From Bacillota bacterium (GTDB taxonomy: Bacteria > Bacillota > SHA-98 > UBA4971): a DNA stretch of 64,000 nt. Location of the stretch: NCBI GenBank assembly GCA_024653485.1, contig JANLFY010000008.1:62001-126000 (forward strand), given 5' to 3'. This document shows positions 7,573 through 15,343 of this stretch, piece by piece. The notes beneath the pieces were generated by a model. That model made no database searches. It was not told where the DNA came from and saw only the letters and a list, made by a program, of their open reading frames with translations. Numbering within the stretch: position 1 is the stretch's first letter; each line of letters opens with the position of its first letter. Position numbers and translations under genes: made by a program.

Positions 7573-8850
7573 CTACACCGCCCTCGTCTCCGCAGAGCAC
7601 GCTCTGTCCTGCTCGAGATCTTTGAAAAGGGTGAGGTAGTCCGCGAGGTGTCGGGTCGAGAGGAATCTCTGCCTGACATGCTCCTTGCCAGCGCGCCCCA
7701 TTTCGCGGGACTGGTCAGGGTGCGTGAGGAGGTACAGAACTCTTTCCGCGCACTCTTCCACCGAGCCCACCAGGAACCCCGACTTGCCGTCTTCCACCTG
7801 TAAGGGTATGCCTCCGACATTGCCTGCGACCACAGGGCGAGCCTTCCAGAGCCCTTCGGACACGGTCAGTCCGAAACCTTCGCGTATCGACTTCTGAACA
7901 ACTACGTCGGCGGCGGTCTGGAACGCATTCACATCGGCGTTCCCAATGCCGTTTAGATTCGATAGGACGTGCACATCCGGATCTCCGTCCGCGTGCTCCA
8001 GTGACATACGATAGTATGCCGCTCCTTCAGGGTCATCGGCGGCCATGGATCCGACGAGTGCAAGCTGCACGCCGGGGATCTCCCGCTTCACCATGCGGTA
8101 CGCGTCTATCACGCCGAGCGGGTCTTTCCAAGGATCGAACCTGGAGACCTGGACTATGATTGGCCGTGAGGGGTCCAGGCCGTAGCTGGCGACGATTTCC
8201 CTCGCCGTCTCCAAAGACATCTCGACGTTCTTGGAGCTCAGCGGGTCGATGGACGGAGGGATCATGGCCAGACGAGGCACTCGAAGACCTTCCTTGGCGT
8301 ACGCCGGCATCGTGAATATCGCCGCATCATACCTCTCCACGAAGGGTCTCATGAGGTTCCATGCCTCCTCCGCGGGACTGGAGAGGTCGATGTGGCACCG
8401 CCAGACCCACCTGGTTTTCCGCCCGAACCGGTCCCTGAGGTGAATCGCAAGCGGCGCGGGTTGCGGATCATGGACCACCACGAAGTCGGGGCTTCCCGAG
8501 AAACAGGACGCTTCCCGTTCGTTCGTAGCGAGGTACGTTCCCAGGGCCGACGAGAGATCCTGGCCAGCCATGCCTTGCAGTGAGTTGTGCAACCCCTTGG
8601 TGAAATCGAAGAACGCGGGTGGGGCTTCGATCACCATCCACGTGGCCTCAAGGCCGACGTCCCTCATCAACGGGACGATGGTGTGGAGTATCTCCGCCAC
8701 ACCCCCGCCGTACGCCGTGGAATTGACGTGGAGGACCTGGGCCCCTCTAAGGGGCTCGGCGAGCGCCTTGATTTCGTTGATCACGTCATCCCCCGCTACC
8801 CTTCTGTAGTCGCTGAGTGATTTCGTCGCTGTCTTGATCTGCCTTGCCAT
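7573..8850 (-). CDS. treT: Trehalose glycosyltransferring synthase-like GT4 glycosyltransferase
   Basis: This GT-B glycosyltransferase resembles TreT, which reversibly joins a nucleotide-activated glucose and glucose to make or cleave trehalose in the cytoplasm. Recognisable parts are HVNSTAYGGGVAEILH near the start, VVHDPQPAPL, WRCHIDLSSP, the nucleotide-sugar region VSRFDPWKDP and the GT4 signature REGFGLTVSEGLWKARPVV with VGGIPLQV. I took the ATG at 8850, which has GGAGA upstream; an in-frame extension to 8940 lacks coding character. It is the last gene of a minus-strand operon with a sugar ABC importer, so imported trehalose is the likely substrate, although the sugar specificity is inferred. 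Confidence 0.82.
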   Translation of the reverse strand: MARQIKTATKSLSDYRRVAGDDVINEIKALAEPLRGAQVLHVNSTAYGGGVAEILHTIVPLMRDVGLEATWMVIEAPPAFFDFTKGLHNSLQGMAGQDLSSALGTYLATNEREASCFSGSPDFVVVHDPQPAPLAIHLRDRFGRKTRWVWRCHIDLSSPAEEAWNLMRPFVERYDAAIFTMPAYAKEGLRVPRLAMIPPSIDPLSSKNVEMSLETAREIVASYGLDPSRPIIVQVSRFDPWKDPLGVIDAYRMVKREIPGVQLALVGSMAADDPEGAAYYRMSLEHADGDPDVHVLSNLNGIGNADVNAFQTAADVVVQKSIREGFGLTVSEGLWKARPVVAGNVGGIPLQVEDGKSGFLVGSVEECAERVLYLLTHPDQSREMGRAGKEHVRQRFLSTRHLADYLTLFKDLEQDRACSAETRAV

Positions 8851-8981
8851 TACACATCGTCTCCGTATCGTTTTCCATTTTCCACGACAACGCTCGTCGT
8901 GAGGATCACCGCGCACACGTGACTCCGCGTACCATGTCATGGGCTATGGCGCCCTGCCCGACCCTCGCCCGGGGATGGAGA

Positions 8982-9827
8982 TCACTTGGAGACCCACCCA
9001 ACCATCCCCTTGACGTAGTAGCGTTGGAGGAAAGCGAACACCAGGACCGGCGCGAGCATTACGATGATGGTGCCCGCGGTCAGGACCCCCCAGTCGATGT
9101 GATACATCCCTCTGAGAAGGGGGATGCGTTGGATGGCGAGGAGTTTCTCAGGCGAATAGATCAGGATGAGCGCCAGGAAGAAGTCGTTCCAAACCCACAT
9201 GAACTGGAGAACAGCCGAGGATACCAAAGCCGGGATGCACATAGGCAGCACTATCTGGAAAAACACCCTGAAGTCGGACGCTCCGTCCACCCGGGCAGCT
9301 TCCTCTACCTCGATGGGAAGCGTAGAGAAGAAGTTCCGCATGAAGAACAGGATCCACGGGATTCCCCAAGCGGAGTGTACCAGCACCAGCCCGAGGGGTG
9401 TATCGACAAGGCCCAGGTTCTTCATTATCCGAAAGATGGGGACGGCTATCATCTGCTGCGGGACGGTCATGAGCATGACGATGGTAAGGAAGAGGTACGT
9501 CTTCAGAGCGAACCTGAACCGGGCGAATCCGTATGCTGCTATGGCAGCAACGAAGAGAGGCATTATGGTGCCGGGGACAGTGACTTTCAACGAGTTGATC
9601 ATGCCCTGGGAGAGCGGGGCGGCCGGGTGGTTCCACGCGCCGACGAAGTTGCGCAGGGTGGGCGTGAACTCCTCGAACCTCCACCAGCCGTGGATGATCT
9701 CGCTCAGCGGCCTGATGGAGGCCATGAAGACTCCAAGGAACGGGATTATCCACACGAGCCCTATAAACCACGCGAACGCGTCCCTGGACAGCGCTGCTAT
9801 AGCTCTTCTTCGCACCTTCCTGCTCAC
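8982..9827 (-). CDS. Sugar ABC transporter permease, MalG type
   Basis: This is an inner-membrane subunit of a carbohydrate (CUT1) ABC importer. It has six hydrophobic segments and, before the penultimate one, the EAA loop EEAARVDGASDFRVFFQIVLP that contacts the ATPase. The end YYVKGMVGWVSK is typical of MalG-like permeases. The GTG at 9827 overlaps the stop of the upstream permease (GTGA) and follows GAGAGGCGAG, which argues against the longer open frame. No ATPase gene is present in this operon, so a shared MsmK/MalK-type ATPase encoded elsewhere must energise it. Confidence 0.9.
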   Translation of the reverse strand: MSRKVRRRAIAALSRDAFAWFIGLVWIIPFLGVFMASIRPLSEIIHGWWRFEEFTPTLRNFVGAWNHPAAPLSQGMINSLKVTVPGTIMPLFVAAIAAYGFARFRFALKTYLFLTIVMLMTVPQQMIAVPIFRIMKNLGLVDTPLGLVLVHSAWGIPWILFFMRNFFSTLPIEVEEAARVDGASDFRVFFQIVLPMCIPALVSSAVLQFMWVWNDFFLALILIYSPEKLLAIQRIPLLRGMYHIDWGVLTAGTIIVMLAPVLVFAFLQRYYVKGMVGWVSK

Positions 9828-10759
9828 CTCGCCTCTCGCGCGGACCTTGCCATCATCGGAGCGGCCACGAGAGTGGTCAGTGCCATCAGCACGCATGCAA
9901 CCACTGCCGCGCTATTCGAATTGAACTCCCGGAACGCGTAGAAATACATCTGAAGCGCGAGCACGTTGGATGCTCCGCCCGGACCTCCCATGGTCGCAGC
10001 GTATACTACGTCGAATATCTTCAGGTCCCACAGGAAAGTCATCGTCACGACCACTTCGGTGATCGGCTTGAGCAGCGGGAAGGTTATCCTAAAGAACATG
10101 GAGAGGGGCGATGCCCCGTCTATCATGGCTGCTTCATAGACTTCCGATGGGATCGTCTCCAGCCCCGCCGAGTACAGCACCATACCAAAGGGTACCCACA
10201 GCCACAGGGATCCCAGGATGAGCGAGAAGAGGGCGGTCTCAGGATACGCCGTGAGCGTATGCGGGGTTCCGCCTACCAGCCGCACGATGCCGGGGACTAT
10301 CCCTATGCTGCCGTCGAACATGAAGCGCAGGATGATTCCGCCCACTATCATCGGCGTGACCATTCCAAGGAACACGATGGACTTGATCACTGAGCCTCCC
10401 CTCACGCCTCGTAGAACGACCGCGAGAGCGAGTCCCAGAAGCACGGTCAATGGGAGGTGGATGACCAGCCACATGAAATTGTGTATTAGAGCCCCGTACG
10501 GGAACCCTCTCTGCAGTCCCCTTGGATCAACCATCTCCGGTTGTCTTAGGACCTCGGCATAGTTTTCGAGGGCTACGAAATCACCCTTCGGTGAGAGGAA
10601 ACTCAGCCAAACGGTGCTAACGACGGGATACACCACGAAGGAGGCCAGCAAGACCAGGGCCGGCAGGAAGAAGACCGGGCGGAGCAACCTCTCTTTCATG
10701 CTCAGAGCTCCTCTCCTCGCCCGCGGCGGGGCAGACACATTACTGGTAGTCGTGTTCAT
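9824..10759 (-). CDS. Sugar ABC transporter permease, MalF type
   Basis: This is the partner permease of the CUT1 sugar importer. It has a short cytoplasmic N-terminus, six predicted membrane segments starting at VFFLPALVLLASFVVYPVV, and the EAA loop EAAMIDGASPLSMFFRITFP. Length (311 aa) is normal for the single-insert MalF subgroup. It starts 90 bp after the binding protein gene, just behind a strong hairpin, and its stop overlaps the start of the second permease, so the two subunits are coupled in translation. Confidence 0.9.
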   Translation of the reverse strand: MNTTTSNVSAPPRARRGALSMKERLLRPVFFLPALVLLASFVVYPVVSTVWLSFLSPKGDFVALENYAEVLRQPEMVDPRGLQRGFPYGALIHNFMWLVIHLPLTVLLGLALAVVLRGVRGGSVIKSIVFLGMVTPMIVGGIILRFMFDGSIGIVPGIVRLVGGTPHTLTAYPETALFSLILGSLWLWVPFGMVLYSAGLETIPSEVYEAAMIDGASPLSMFFRITFPLLKPITEVVVTMTFLWDLKIFDVVYAATMGGPGGASNVLALQMYFYAFREFNSNSAAVVACVLMALTTLVAAPMMARSAREAR

Positions 10760-10765
10760 ATCCTG

Positions 10766-10798
10766 ACCGGGCGCGGCAGAGCGAAGGCCGCGCCCGGT
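10766..10798 (-). terminator. Intergenic hairpin between binding protein and permease genes
   Basis: ACCGGGCGCGGC and its exact complement flank a 9-base loop. No T-run follows on the minus strand, and the ribosome site of the MalF-type gene starts directly after the stem. Such hairpins commonly stabilise or partly terminate after the binding-protein message so that it is made in excess; that role is inferred. Confidence 0.55.
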
Positions 10799-10849
10799 TC
10801 ACTCGTTCGTCAACTCAACACGGAGTACAACCGCCGGTCAGCGCCAGCG

Positions 10850-12037
10850 TCACGGGGCCTTCTTCTCGAGGGTGTCGAGCACCTCGGCGTACCTCTCCGG
10901 CCTTACCCACATCAGCTTGAGCTGGTCCCAGAACGTGGGCTGCCACTCGCCTCCGATGGTGTCGTCCATGTCGGACAGGGCAACGCGACCGGTGAGCAGC
11001 TCCGCTACGCCCCTATCGACAGGCGGATAGGCCTCGAGGGGTACCTTGACGTAGGTGGCGATATGCCCACCCTGTGCCACCTGGACCTCCTGCCCTTTGG
11101 TGGCAAGGGATTGTATGAGTTTCTTCGCTTCCTCAGGGTTCTTCGAGTACTTCGGTACGAAGGCGTAGTCGGCCCCGAAGACTATGCCCCTTGCGCCAGG
11201 CAGTGAGAAGACGCCTAGGTCGTTCGGGTCTTTCACCATGCCCGTTATCCAGCTGCCCATGAAGTAGAGGCCGTAATCGCCCTGCCACCAGAGTTCCAGA
11301 GCCTGGGTCCACTCAATCGGCTCGCTGAATCGCTTCGCCCGGAGGAGAGGCACGAGCCTGCCCTCGAATATGCCTTTCACAACGGGGTCCGTCCACGCGA
11401 TCGCGCCCTCGGTCAGCTCCTTGTGGAGCTGTGGACCGCCGAACGTCGCGATGAAATGCTCGGTGACGTCAGAGAGCGGCCAGCCCACGCCATCACCGCT
11501 TACAATGGGAGCCTTGATGCCAGGAATCTTCGCTATCTTGTCGAGGAGCGCCACGAACTCCTCCCAGGTCTTGGGCGGGGTGAGGCCGTGCTTCTGGAAG
11601 AAGGACTTTCGGTACCAGAAGCCGGGCTTCACCTTGCCCGTGTACGCTATGCCGTAGACCTTTCCGCCCACTTTGAGGCTGTCCAGAGCCCCGGGCAGGT
11701 AGTCAGCGTCCTTGACGACACCCGTCAGGTCAAGCGCGTGCCCGGCTTCGCCCTGCTTGGCTATGAACCACGCCCACATGAAAATCACGTCGCCAGGCGC
11801 GGTCTTTGCAGAGAACTGGGCCGGCAGCTGGGCTGATAGATCCTCGCCGCGGTAGATCCGGTACTCCACCTTTATGCCCGTCTCTTTCTCGAACGCCTGA
11901 AGGACCGGCAAGAACGCCTCCATCTCCGCCCCGGACCAGGGGCCGATACACGTGAGAGTCTTTGTCTCAGCGGCAAACGCCGCGCACGTAGCTACCAGAA
12001 ACGCCGCGCACGCAACGAGCAAAACCCTTTTCAACAC
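10850..12037 (-). CDS. Sugar ABC transporter substrate-binding protein
   Basis: This extracytoplasmic solute-binding protein (family 1) captures the sugar for the two permeases. From the GTG at 12037 it begins with a signal peptide (LKRVLLVACAAFLVATCAAFAAE), then the mature domain with LTCIGPWSGAEMEAFLPVLQAFEKE-type start, FMWAWF, and the W-rich sugar-contact region ELWWQGDYGLYFMGSWI. I see no lipobox cysteine at the cleavage point, so it may not be a canonical lipoprotein. GGGAGGGCAAG precedes the GTG. It is the first gene of the operon; about 250 bp of leader separate it from the palindromic operators upstream. The ligand is likely trehalose or another alpha-glucoside because of the TreT-like partner. 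Confidence 0.9.
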   Translation of the reverse strand: MLKRVLLVACAAFLVATCAAFAAETKTLTCIGPWSGAEMEAFLPVLQAFEKETGIKVEYRIYRGEDLSAQLPAQFSAKTAPGDVIFMWAWFIAKQGEAGHALDLTGVVKDADYLPGALDSLKVGGKVYGIAYTGKVKPGFWYRKSFFQKHGLTPPKTWEEFVALLDKIAKIPGIKAPIVSGDGVGWPLSDVTEHFIATFGGPQLHKELTEGAIAWTDPVVKGIFEGRLVPLLRAKRFSEPIEWTQALELWWQGDYGLYFMGSWITGMVKDPNDLGVFSLPGARGIVFGADYAFVPKYSKNPEEAKKLIQSLATKGQEVQVAQGGHIATYVKVPLEAYPPVDRGVAELLTGRVALSDMDDTIGGEWQPTFWDQLKLMWVRPERYAEVLDTLEKKAP

Positions 12038-12285
12038 GTTCTCTTGCCCTCCCCTTTCCTTCCGAGATGTCTCGACTCCACCGACTTGAGCACCGCGACC
12101 CTCTACCAGCTCCACTGGGTCCATGCGACCTGTTCCGCTGTCACCTCCCCGGCGCGAGGCCCTCCTCGGCCCCCTGCGGCGTTCCTTCCGCACAAGGCTC
12201 GAAGGAGCCACTGCGCTCTGACTCTTCGTCGCGAAGGCAATCAAGGTTTCTCGCTGTGGCAGTGCACCCCACCACAGCGGAGTGT

Positions 12286-12299
12286 TGCAAACGGTTGCA
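12286..12299 (-). promoter_or_regulatory. LacI/CcpA-type operator 1 of the trehalose-like operon
   Basis: TGCAAACGGTTGCA has the CG-centred dyad of LacI-family sites and, with its leading T, fits the CcpA cre pattern. It lies about 250 bp before the binding-protein gene and 79 bp (centre to centre) from a second, perfect palindrome. Confidence 0.65.
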
Positions 12300-12362
12300 C
12301 GAGATTCACGAAACCGAGTTGCGGCACAGCTTAAGAGCGCCGTCAAGCCGTTTGGCCAGCGG

Positions 12363-12380
12363 AGTGCAACCGGTTGCACT
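12363..12380 (-). promoter_or_regulatory. LacI/CcpA-type operator 2 (perfect 18-bp palindrome)
   Basis: AGTGCAACCGGTTGCACT is a perfect palindrome with the same core as operator 1. A TTGACG hexamer (minus strand, 12341-12346) lies between the two sites and could be the -35 of the operon promoter, although I see no convincing -10. The arrangement would allow repression by looping. Confidence 0.7.
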
Positions 12381-12478
12381 ACATCCTCAATAAGCATTCG
12401 TCGCTTCCTTACGGAATCCTGCCGCCGCGGAGGAGCGCGCGAGCGTTTTTTTGTGTTCGCGGTCATGGTCGTTTCCGT

Positions 12479-13732
12479 CTATCTCGTTATGCTGAGGAGC
12501 CAGAACACCGTGCCTCGGTCCCAGCCGAGGTCCCACGGCACGTGGTATCTATCCGCGGTGTGGGAGTTGACTACGATGTATCCGTGGGAATCAGTTCCCG
12601 TCACGATGGCCAGGTGCTGTATTCGTCCTCGCTCCTCATATGCGACGATGTCACCGGGGCGAAGGGCTCCGACGTGCCCGTTCGCCAGTTGTCGCAACGG
12701 CGCGGCGACTTCGGGGTACGTGCCACGGGCGAGCCTCGTGGCGCGCCCGCTGGCAATCAAGTACCCTACGAGCGCTTCCGCCTGCGCCCAGGCGCGGCTC
12801 GGGCCGGCTCCGGGCCCGGTGAGAGTGTAGTGCCACGTCCAATCCATGGGCAGGCCTCCCGCGTCCGCATCTCCAAGCACTTGAGACACGAAGTTGGTGC
12901 AGTCTCCTCCCAGACCGGTGAAGTCCTTGTACTTAGGATTGTATTCCCCATCATTTCCGCCTCCCCAGGCGAACCCGCAGTACCGGTCGGCGTAGGCGAC
13001 GGCCCGCGCCCTGTCGTATTGGCGAACGGAGGGGCGGACGGGGCCTTCATGGCCTCCGGGCGACGCGCTGGTGCCGGCGGAATGGGGTGTGTCGGTCGAC
13101 TCGCGGGAGTGCCCGTGTTCGCCGGGCGCGGGTGCCTGCGTTTTCGGAGCGTGGCCTTCAGTCGGGTCAGGGCTCGGTCTCACGTCCGCGACGATGGAGT
13201 CCTCGTCTAGGGGATCCGTGTACCAATCTCGCCTTACGAGCCACGTGCCGTTCCGCCTCACAAGCTCCACGGAGTGGCGGGTTCCGATGCCGAAGTTGTC
13301 GGGCGGAGCGTGCGGGTCGGCATCGTGCACGTACGCGAAACCAGCGCTCTGCCTAAGGCGAAGCCACGCCGTGTCGCCTCTGACCTCGACAGCATCCACC
13401 TTGATACGTGCTGAGGCGCCGACGAATCGTACTCCGCGCGCCTTGCTCCATGCCTCGACATATCTCGTGCGGCGGTGCTCGCGGTCGAGAGCCCACCTTC
13501 CGTAGGCGGACTCCAGATCGTAGTGGCTCGCGAGATTGCCAGTGTCCCCCCGGACGATCGCCTGAGCACGGTCGCGGTAGAGCGCGTCGAGCCTGGCTGC
13601 GATGCCGGCTTCAGACACGATGGAAGGGCTGTCCGTGGTTTCCACTAGCGTTGAAACGGCAGCCGCCATGCAGGTCGCTACCGCGAGAAGATACACCATG
13701 GCGGGTCTGCGGTTCAGCACACAAAGCCTCAT
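12479..13732 (-). CDS. Secreted protein with C-terminal Amidase_6 domain
   Basis: The protein has an N-terminal hydrophobic signal or anchor (MVYLLAVATCMAAAVSTLV), a region of about 140 residues resembling the nuclear-transport-factor-like modules found in front of such enzymes, a Pro/Ser/Gly-rich linker, and a C-terminal putative amidase domain. That domain starts at YDRARAVAYADRYC and includes GGDCTNFVSQVL (catalytic cysteine) and a downstream HLAIVTG with the likely histidine. Members are NlpC/P60-like papain-fold enzymes thought to act on the cell wall, often in spore formers; the substrate is not known. GAGAGAGGTAAG precedes the ATG. It is divergent from the EamA gene. Confidence 0.8.
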   Translation of the reverse strand: MRLCVLNRRPAMVYLLAVATCMAAAVSTLVETTDSPSIVSEAGIAARLDALYRDRAQAIVRGDTGNLASHYDLESAYGRWALDREHRRTRYVEAWSKARGVRFVGASARIKVDAVEVRGDTAWLRLRQSAGFAYVHDADPHAPPDNFGIGTRHSVELVRRNGTWLVRRDWYTDPLDEDSIVADVRPSPDPTEGHAPKTQAPAPGEHGHSRESTDTPHSAGTSASPGGHEGPVRPSVRQYDRARAVAYADRYCGFAWGGGNDGEYNPKYKDFTGLGGDCTNFVSQVLGDADAGGLPMDWTWHYTLTGPGAGPSRAWAQAEALVGYLIASGRATRLARGTYPEVAAPLRQLANGHVGALRPGDIVAYEERGRIQHLAIVTGTDSHGYIVVNSHTADRYHVPWDLGWDRGTVFWLLSITR

Positions 13733-13858
13733 GCTACACCCTTACCTCTCTCCGGTCTCCGGCTCTTGGCCCGGACGCATGGTCTAGATCCTTTTCGGTT
13801 CTCGTTGATGTATATGCCCGGCTGGGAGCGAATAAAAGACTGGCGGGAGAGAGATGTG

Positions 13859-14284
13859 ATGTGGACCGTCCTCGTTGCGCTGTTCGGGGCCGTTTGCTGG
13901 GGGATCGCCCCGGTCTTCGGAAAGATGGGCCTAGCTAGGATTGACCCCGTCGCCGGCCTATGTCTTCGCACGCTCATCGCGTCCGTCATCGTGTCAGGCT
14001 GGCTCTTGATCGGCGGGGGGTTGAGGACGATGGAAACGGTCTCAGGCAGAGCGTCGCTTTTCATCGCTCTTGAAGCCGTGCTTGCGACGCTCGTAGGTGA
14101 TCTAGCGTACTACGCGGCACTGAAGTGGGGAGGGGCAGCTCAGGTTACACTCGTGATGTCAGCCGCCCCTCTTTTCACACTGGTAGTCGCTGTGGTGTAC
14201 CTCCAGGAGTCCGCGACGTGGACCCAGGTGATCGGCGCGGTGCTCATAGCGTCTGGGCTCTTACTTGTAAGCCTTGGCGCCTGA
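13859..14284 (+). CDS. Half-size EamA/DMT-superfamily transporter
   Basis: This small membrane protein (141 aa) holds a single EamA domain rather than the usual tandem pair. It starts at MWTVLVALFGAVCWGIAPVFGK and has about five hydrophobic helices ending in VIGAVLIASGLLLVSLGA. Single-domain EamA proteins act as homo- or heterodimers and are linked to metabolite export; no partner is adjacent. The ATG at 13859 is supported by GGCGGGAGAGAG upstream; the longer frame to 13766 is not hydrophobic and lacks a ribosome site. Confidence 0.82.
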   Translation: MWTVLVALFGAVCWGIAPVFGKMGLARIDPVAGLCLRTLIASVIVSGWLLIGGGLRTMETVSGRASLFIALEAVLATLVGDLAYYAALKWGGAAQVTLVMSAAPLFTLVVAVVYLQESATWTQVIGAVLIASGLLLVSLGA

Positions 14285-14430
14285 ACCTTTCCTCATTGCA
14301 GGCGCGTTCTCTGGCGCACCACGCTGCTGGGTTCCGGGGCGGCGACCGCCGTAGACGTCTGAGAGGGAGTGCCGCCCCCCAAGCGGCCGGTGGACTCACC
14401 GTGCCGGCCCGCCAGAGCCAAGCGGACGCT

Positions 14431-14589
14431 TCAGCGAAGAGCGGCCACTATCCGCTTTTGCTGCTGCGGGCGCAGCTTGATGAGACCAAGCTCTGCCTTG
14501 ACGATGGTCTCTACGGGAATCCCCGTCCTCATCGAGACCTCTCTGGCGCTCAGGCCCGCCTTCTCGCGCAGCTTCAGCAAGGGGGTCAT
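14431..14589 (-). CDS. Small XRE-type helix-turn-helix protein
   Basis: The 52-residue product is almost entirely a Cro/CI-like helix-turn-helix: LLKLREKAGLSAREVSMRTGIP followed by the recognition helix VETIVKAELGLIKLRP. It has no effector domain, like small phage or toxin-antitoxin-type regulators. The ATG at 14589 follows GGAGGGAGGCG and overlaps, as ATGA, the stop of a short upstream open frame, which suggests translational coupling. It diverges from glnR, and a 14-bp repeat array lies between them. Its target is unknown; autoregulation or action on the divergent glnR promoter is possible. Confidence 0.7.
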   Translation of the reverse strand: MTPLLKLREKAGLSAREVSMRTGIPVETIVKAELGLIKLRPQQQKRIVAALR

Positions 14590-14699
14590 GGTGCCGCCTC
14601 CCTCCTCAACACGGTTTCGAGCTGTATGGTGTCCTTTGGTGGTTTGCGCCATGATTTCACGATAATGGATTCCATTGCCATTATGGACGGGTCTTCCAT
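14586..14699 (-). CDS. Putative small protein coupled to the HTH gene
   Basis: A 37-residue open frame starts at ATG 14699, with GGTGG about eight bases upstream, and ends in an ATGA overlap with the HTH gene start. The product begins MEDPSIMAMESIIVKSWRK and is helical and charged. The same frame is open further upstream (residues ending in LSPETVAYT), so the true start may be earlier. I recognise no family. The support is the overlap and the ribosome site only. Confidence 0.4.
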   Translation of the reverse strand: MEDPSIMAMESIIVKSWRKPPKDTIQLETVLRREAAP

Positions 14700-14737
14700 A
14701 GTATATGCCACCGTCTCGGGAGAGAGACCTCTATAGT

Positions 14738-14776
14738 CACTCTTCTGTAAGCACTCTGTTGTAATCACTCTGTCGG
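14738..14776. repeat. Three 14-bp tandem repeats upstream of glnR
   Basis: CACTCT occurs at 14738, 14752 and 14766, exactly 14 bases apart, with TGTAA between copies. The TGTAA units resemble GlnR/TnrA half-sites on a direct-repeat spacing. The array lies 28 bp before the glnR -35 hexamer and in front of the divergent small genes. Confidence 0.65.
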
Positions 14777-14803
14777 AAGGCTCGAAAAACGAACCGAAGC
14801 CTA

Positions 14804-14832
14804 TTGACACAGGAGATGGCGGACTATAGAAT
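14804..14832 (+). promoter_or_regulatory. SigA-type promoter of glnR-glnA
   Basis: TTGACA (14804-14809) and TAGAAT (14827-14832) are separated by exactly 17 bases. Transcription should begin near 14839, just before the GlnR box. Confidence 0.85.
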
Positions 14833-14850
14833 ATGCCCAAATACGAATGA

Positions 14851-14867
14851 TGTGAGGAAACCTCACA
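14851..14867 (+). promoter_or_regulatory. GlnR operator
   Basis: TGTGAGGAAACCTCACA matches the GlnR/TnrA consensus TGTNA-N7-TNACA at every fixed position and is itself a palindrome. It lies about 12-28 bases downstream of the predicted transcription start, so bound GlnR would block the promoter, giving autorepression of glnR-glnA under nitrogen excess. Confidence 0.88.
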
Positions 14868-14914
14868 TGATTCGGCCGGGTGACCGACGAACTGACGAGG
14901 GGGGATGGTACATA

Positions 14915-15331
14915 ATGGCTGTCTCGCGGGACGCGCCCATCTACACCATAGGTGCGGTGAGGCGGCTTACCGGGCTTACGGACCGGCAGATACGTTACTA
15001 CGACGAGACAGGCCTCGTCGTGCCGGCGAGAACCCCGGGAAACCAGCGTCTCTACTCCGAGGCTGACGTGGATGCGTTGAGGGAGGTCAAGCGTCTGCTG
15101 GGTCAGGGACGGCGGATCGAAGAGGTGAGGTCGATGCTCTCCCTTCGACAACGCTCCCAGCCGGCTAGCCTGGGAGAGCTCATGAAGTCGAGCGACGCCG
15201 CGATGCGCTTCGGCGGCCCGGTTTCGCTCAGATCCGTGTACCCGCTTGCCGACCGTCCCGAACTACTTCGGACGATCGACATTCGCAGGAATCCGGCCCC
15301 TTCACGGAAGGCCCCCACACGTGACGAATGA
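14915..15331 (+). CDS. glnR: MerR-family nitrogen regulator GlnR
   Basis: This DNA-binding repressor of glutamine synthetase and nitrogen genes has an N-terminal winged helix-turn-helix, IYTIGAVRRLTGLTDRQIRYYDETGLV, with the wing NQRLYSEADVDALREV, and a C-terminal tail of about 55 residues. In known systems the tail senses the glutamine-inhibited form of GlnA. The ATG at 14915 follows a GAGGGGGG ribosome site; the longer open frame includes the promoter and operator and is rejected. It is followed by glnA after 12 bases, the standard Bacillota glnRA operon, and a perfect GlnR box sits in its own promoter. Confidence 0.92.
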   Translation: MAVSRDAPIYTIGAVRRLTGLTDRQIRYYDETGLVVPARTPGNQRLYSEADVDALREVKRLLGQGRRIEEVRSMLSLRQRSQPASLGELMKSSDAAMRFGGPVSLRSVYPLADRPELLRTIDIRRNPAPSRKAPTRDE

Positions 15332-15343
15332 GGAGGAATCGTA

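Noticed and set aside
12038-12466. N-terminal extension of the sugar-binding protein upstream of 12037
   Set aside because: It would run through the operators and precedes a clear signal peptide with its own ribosome site.
14804-14914. In-frame extension of GlnR upstream of 14915
   Set aside because: It contains the promoter and the GlnR operator; the downstream ATG has a strong ribosome site and gives the normal N-terminus.
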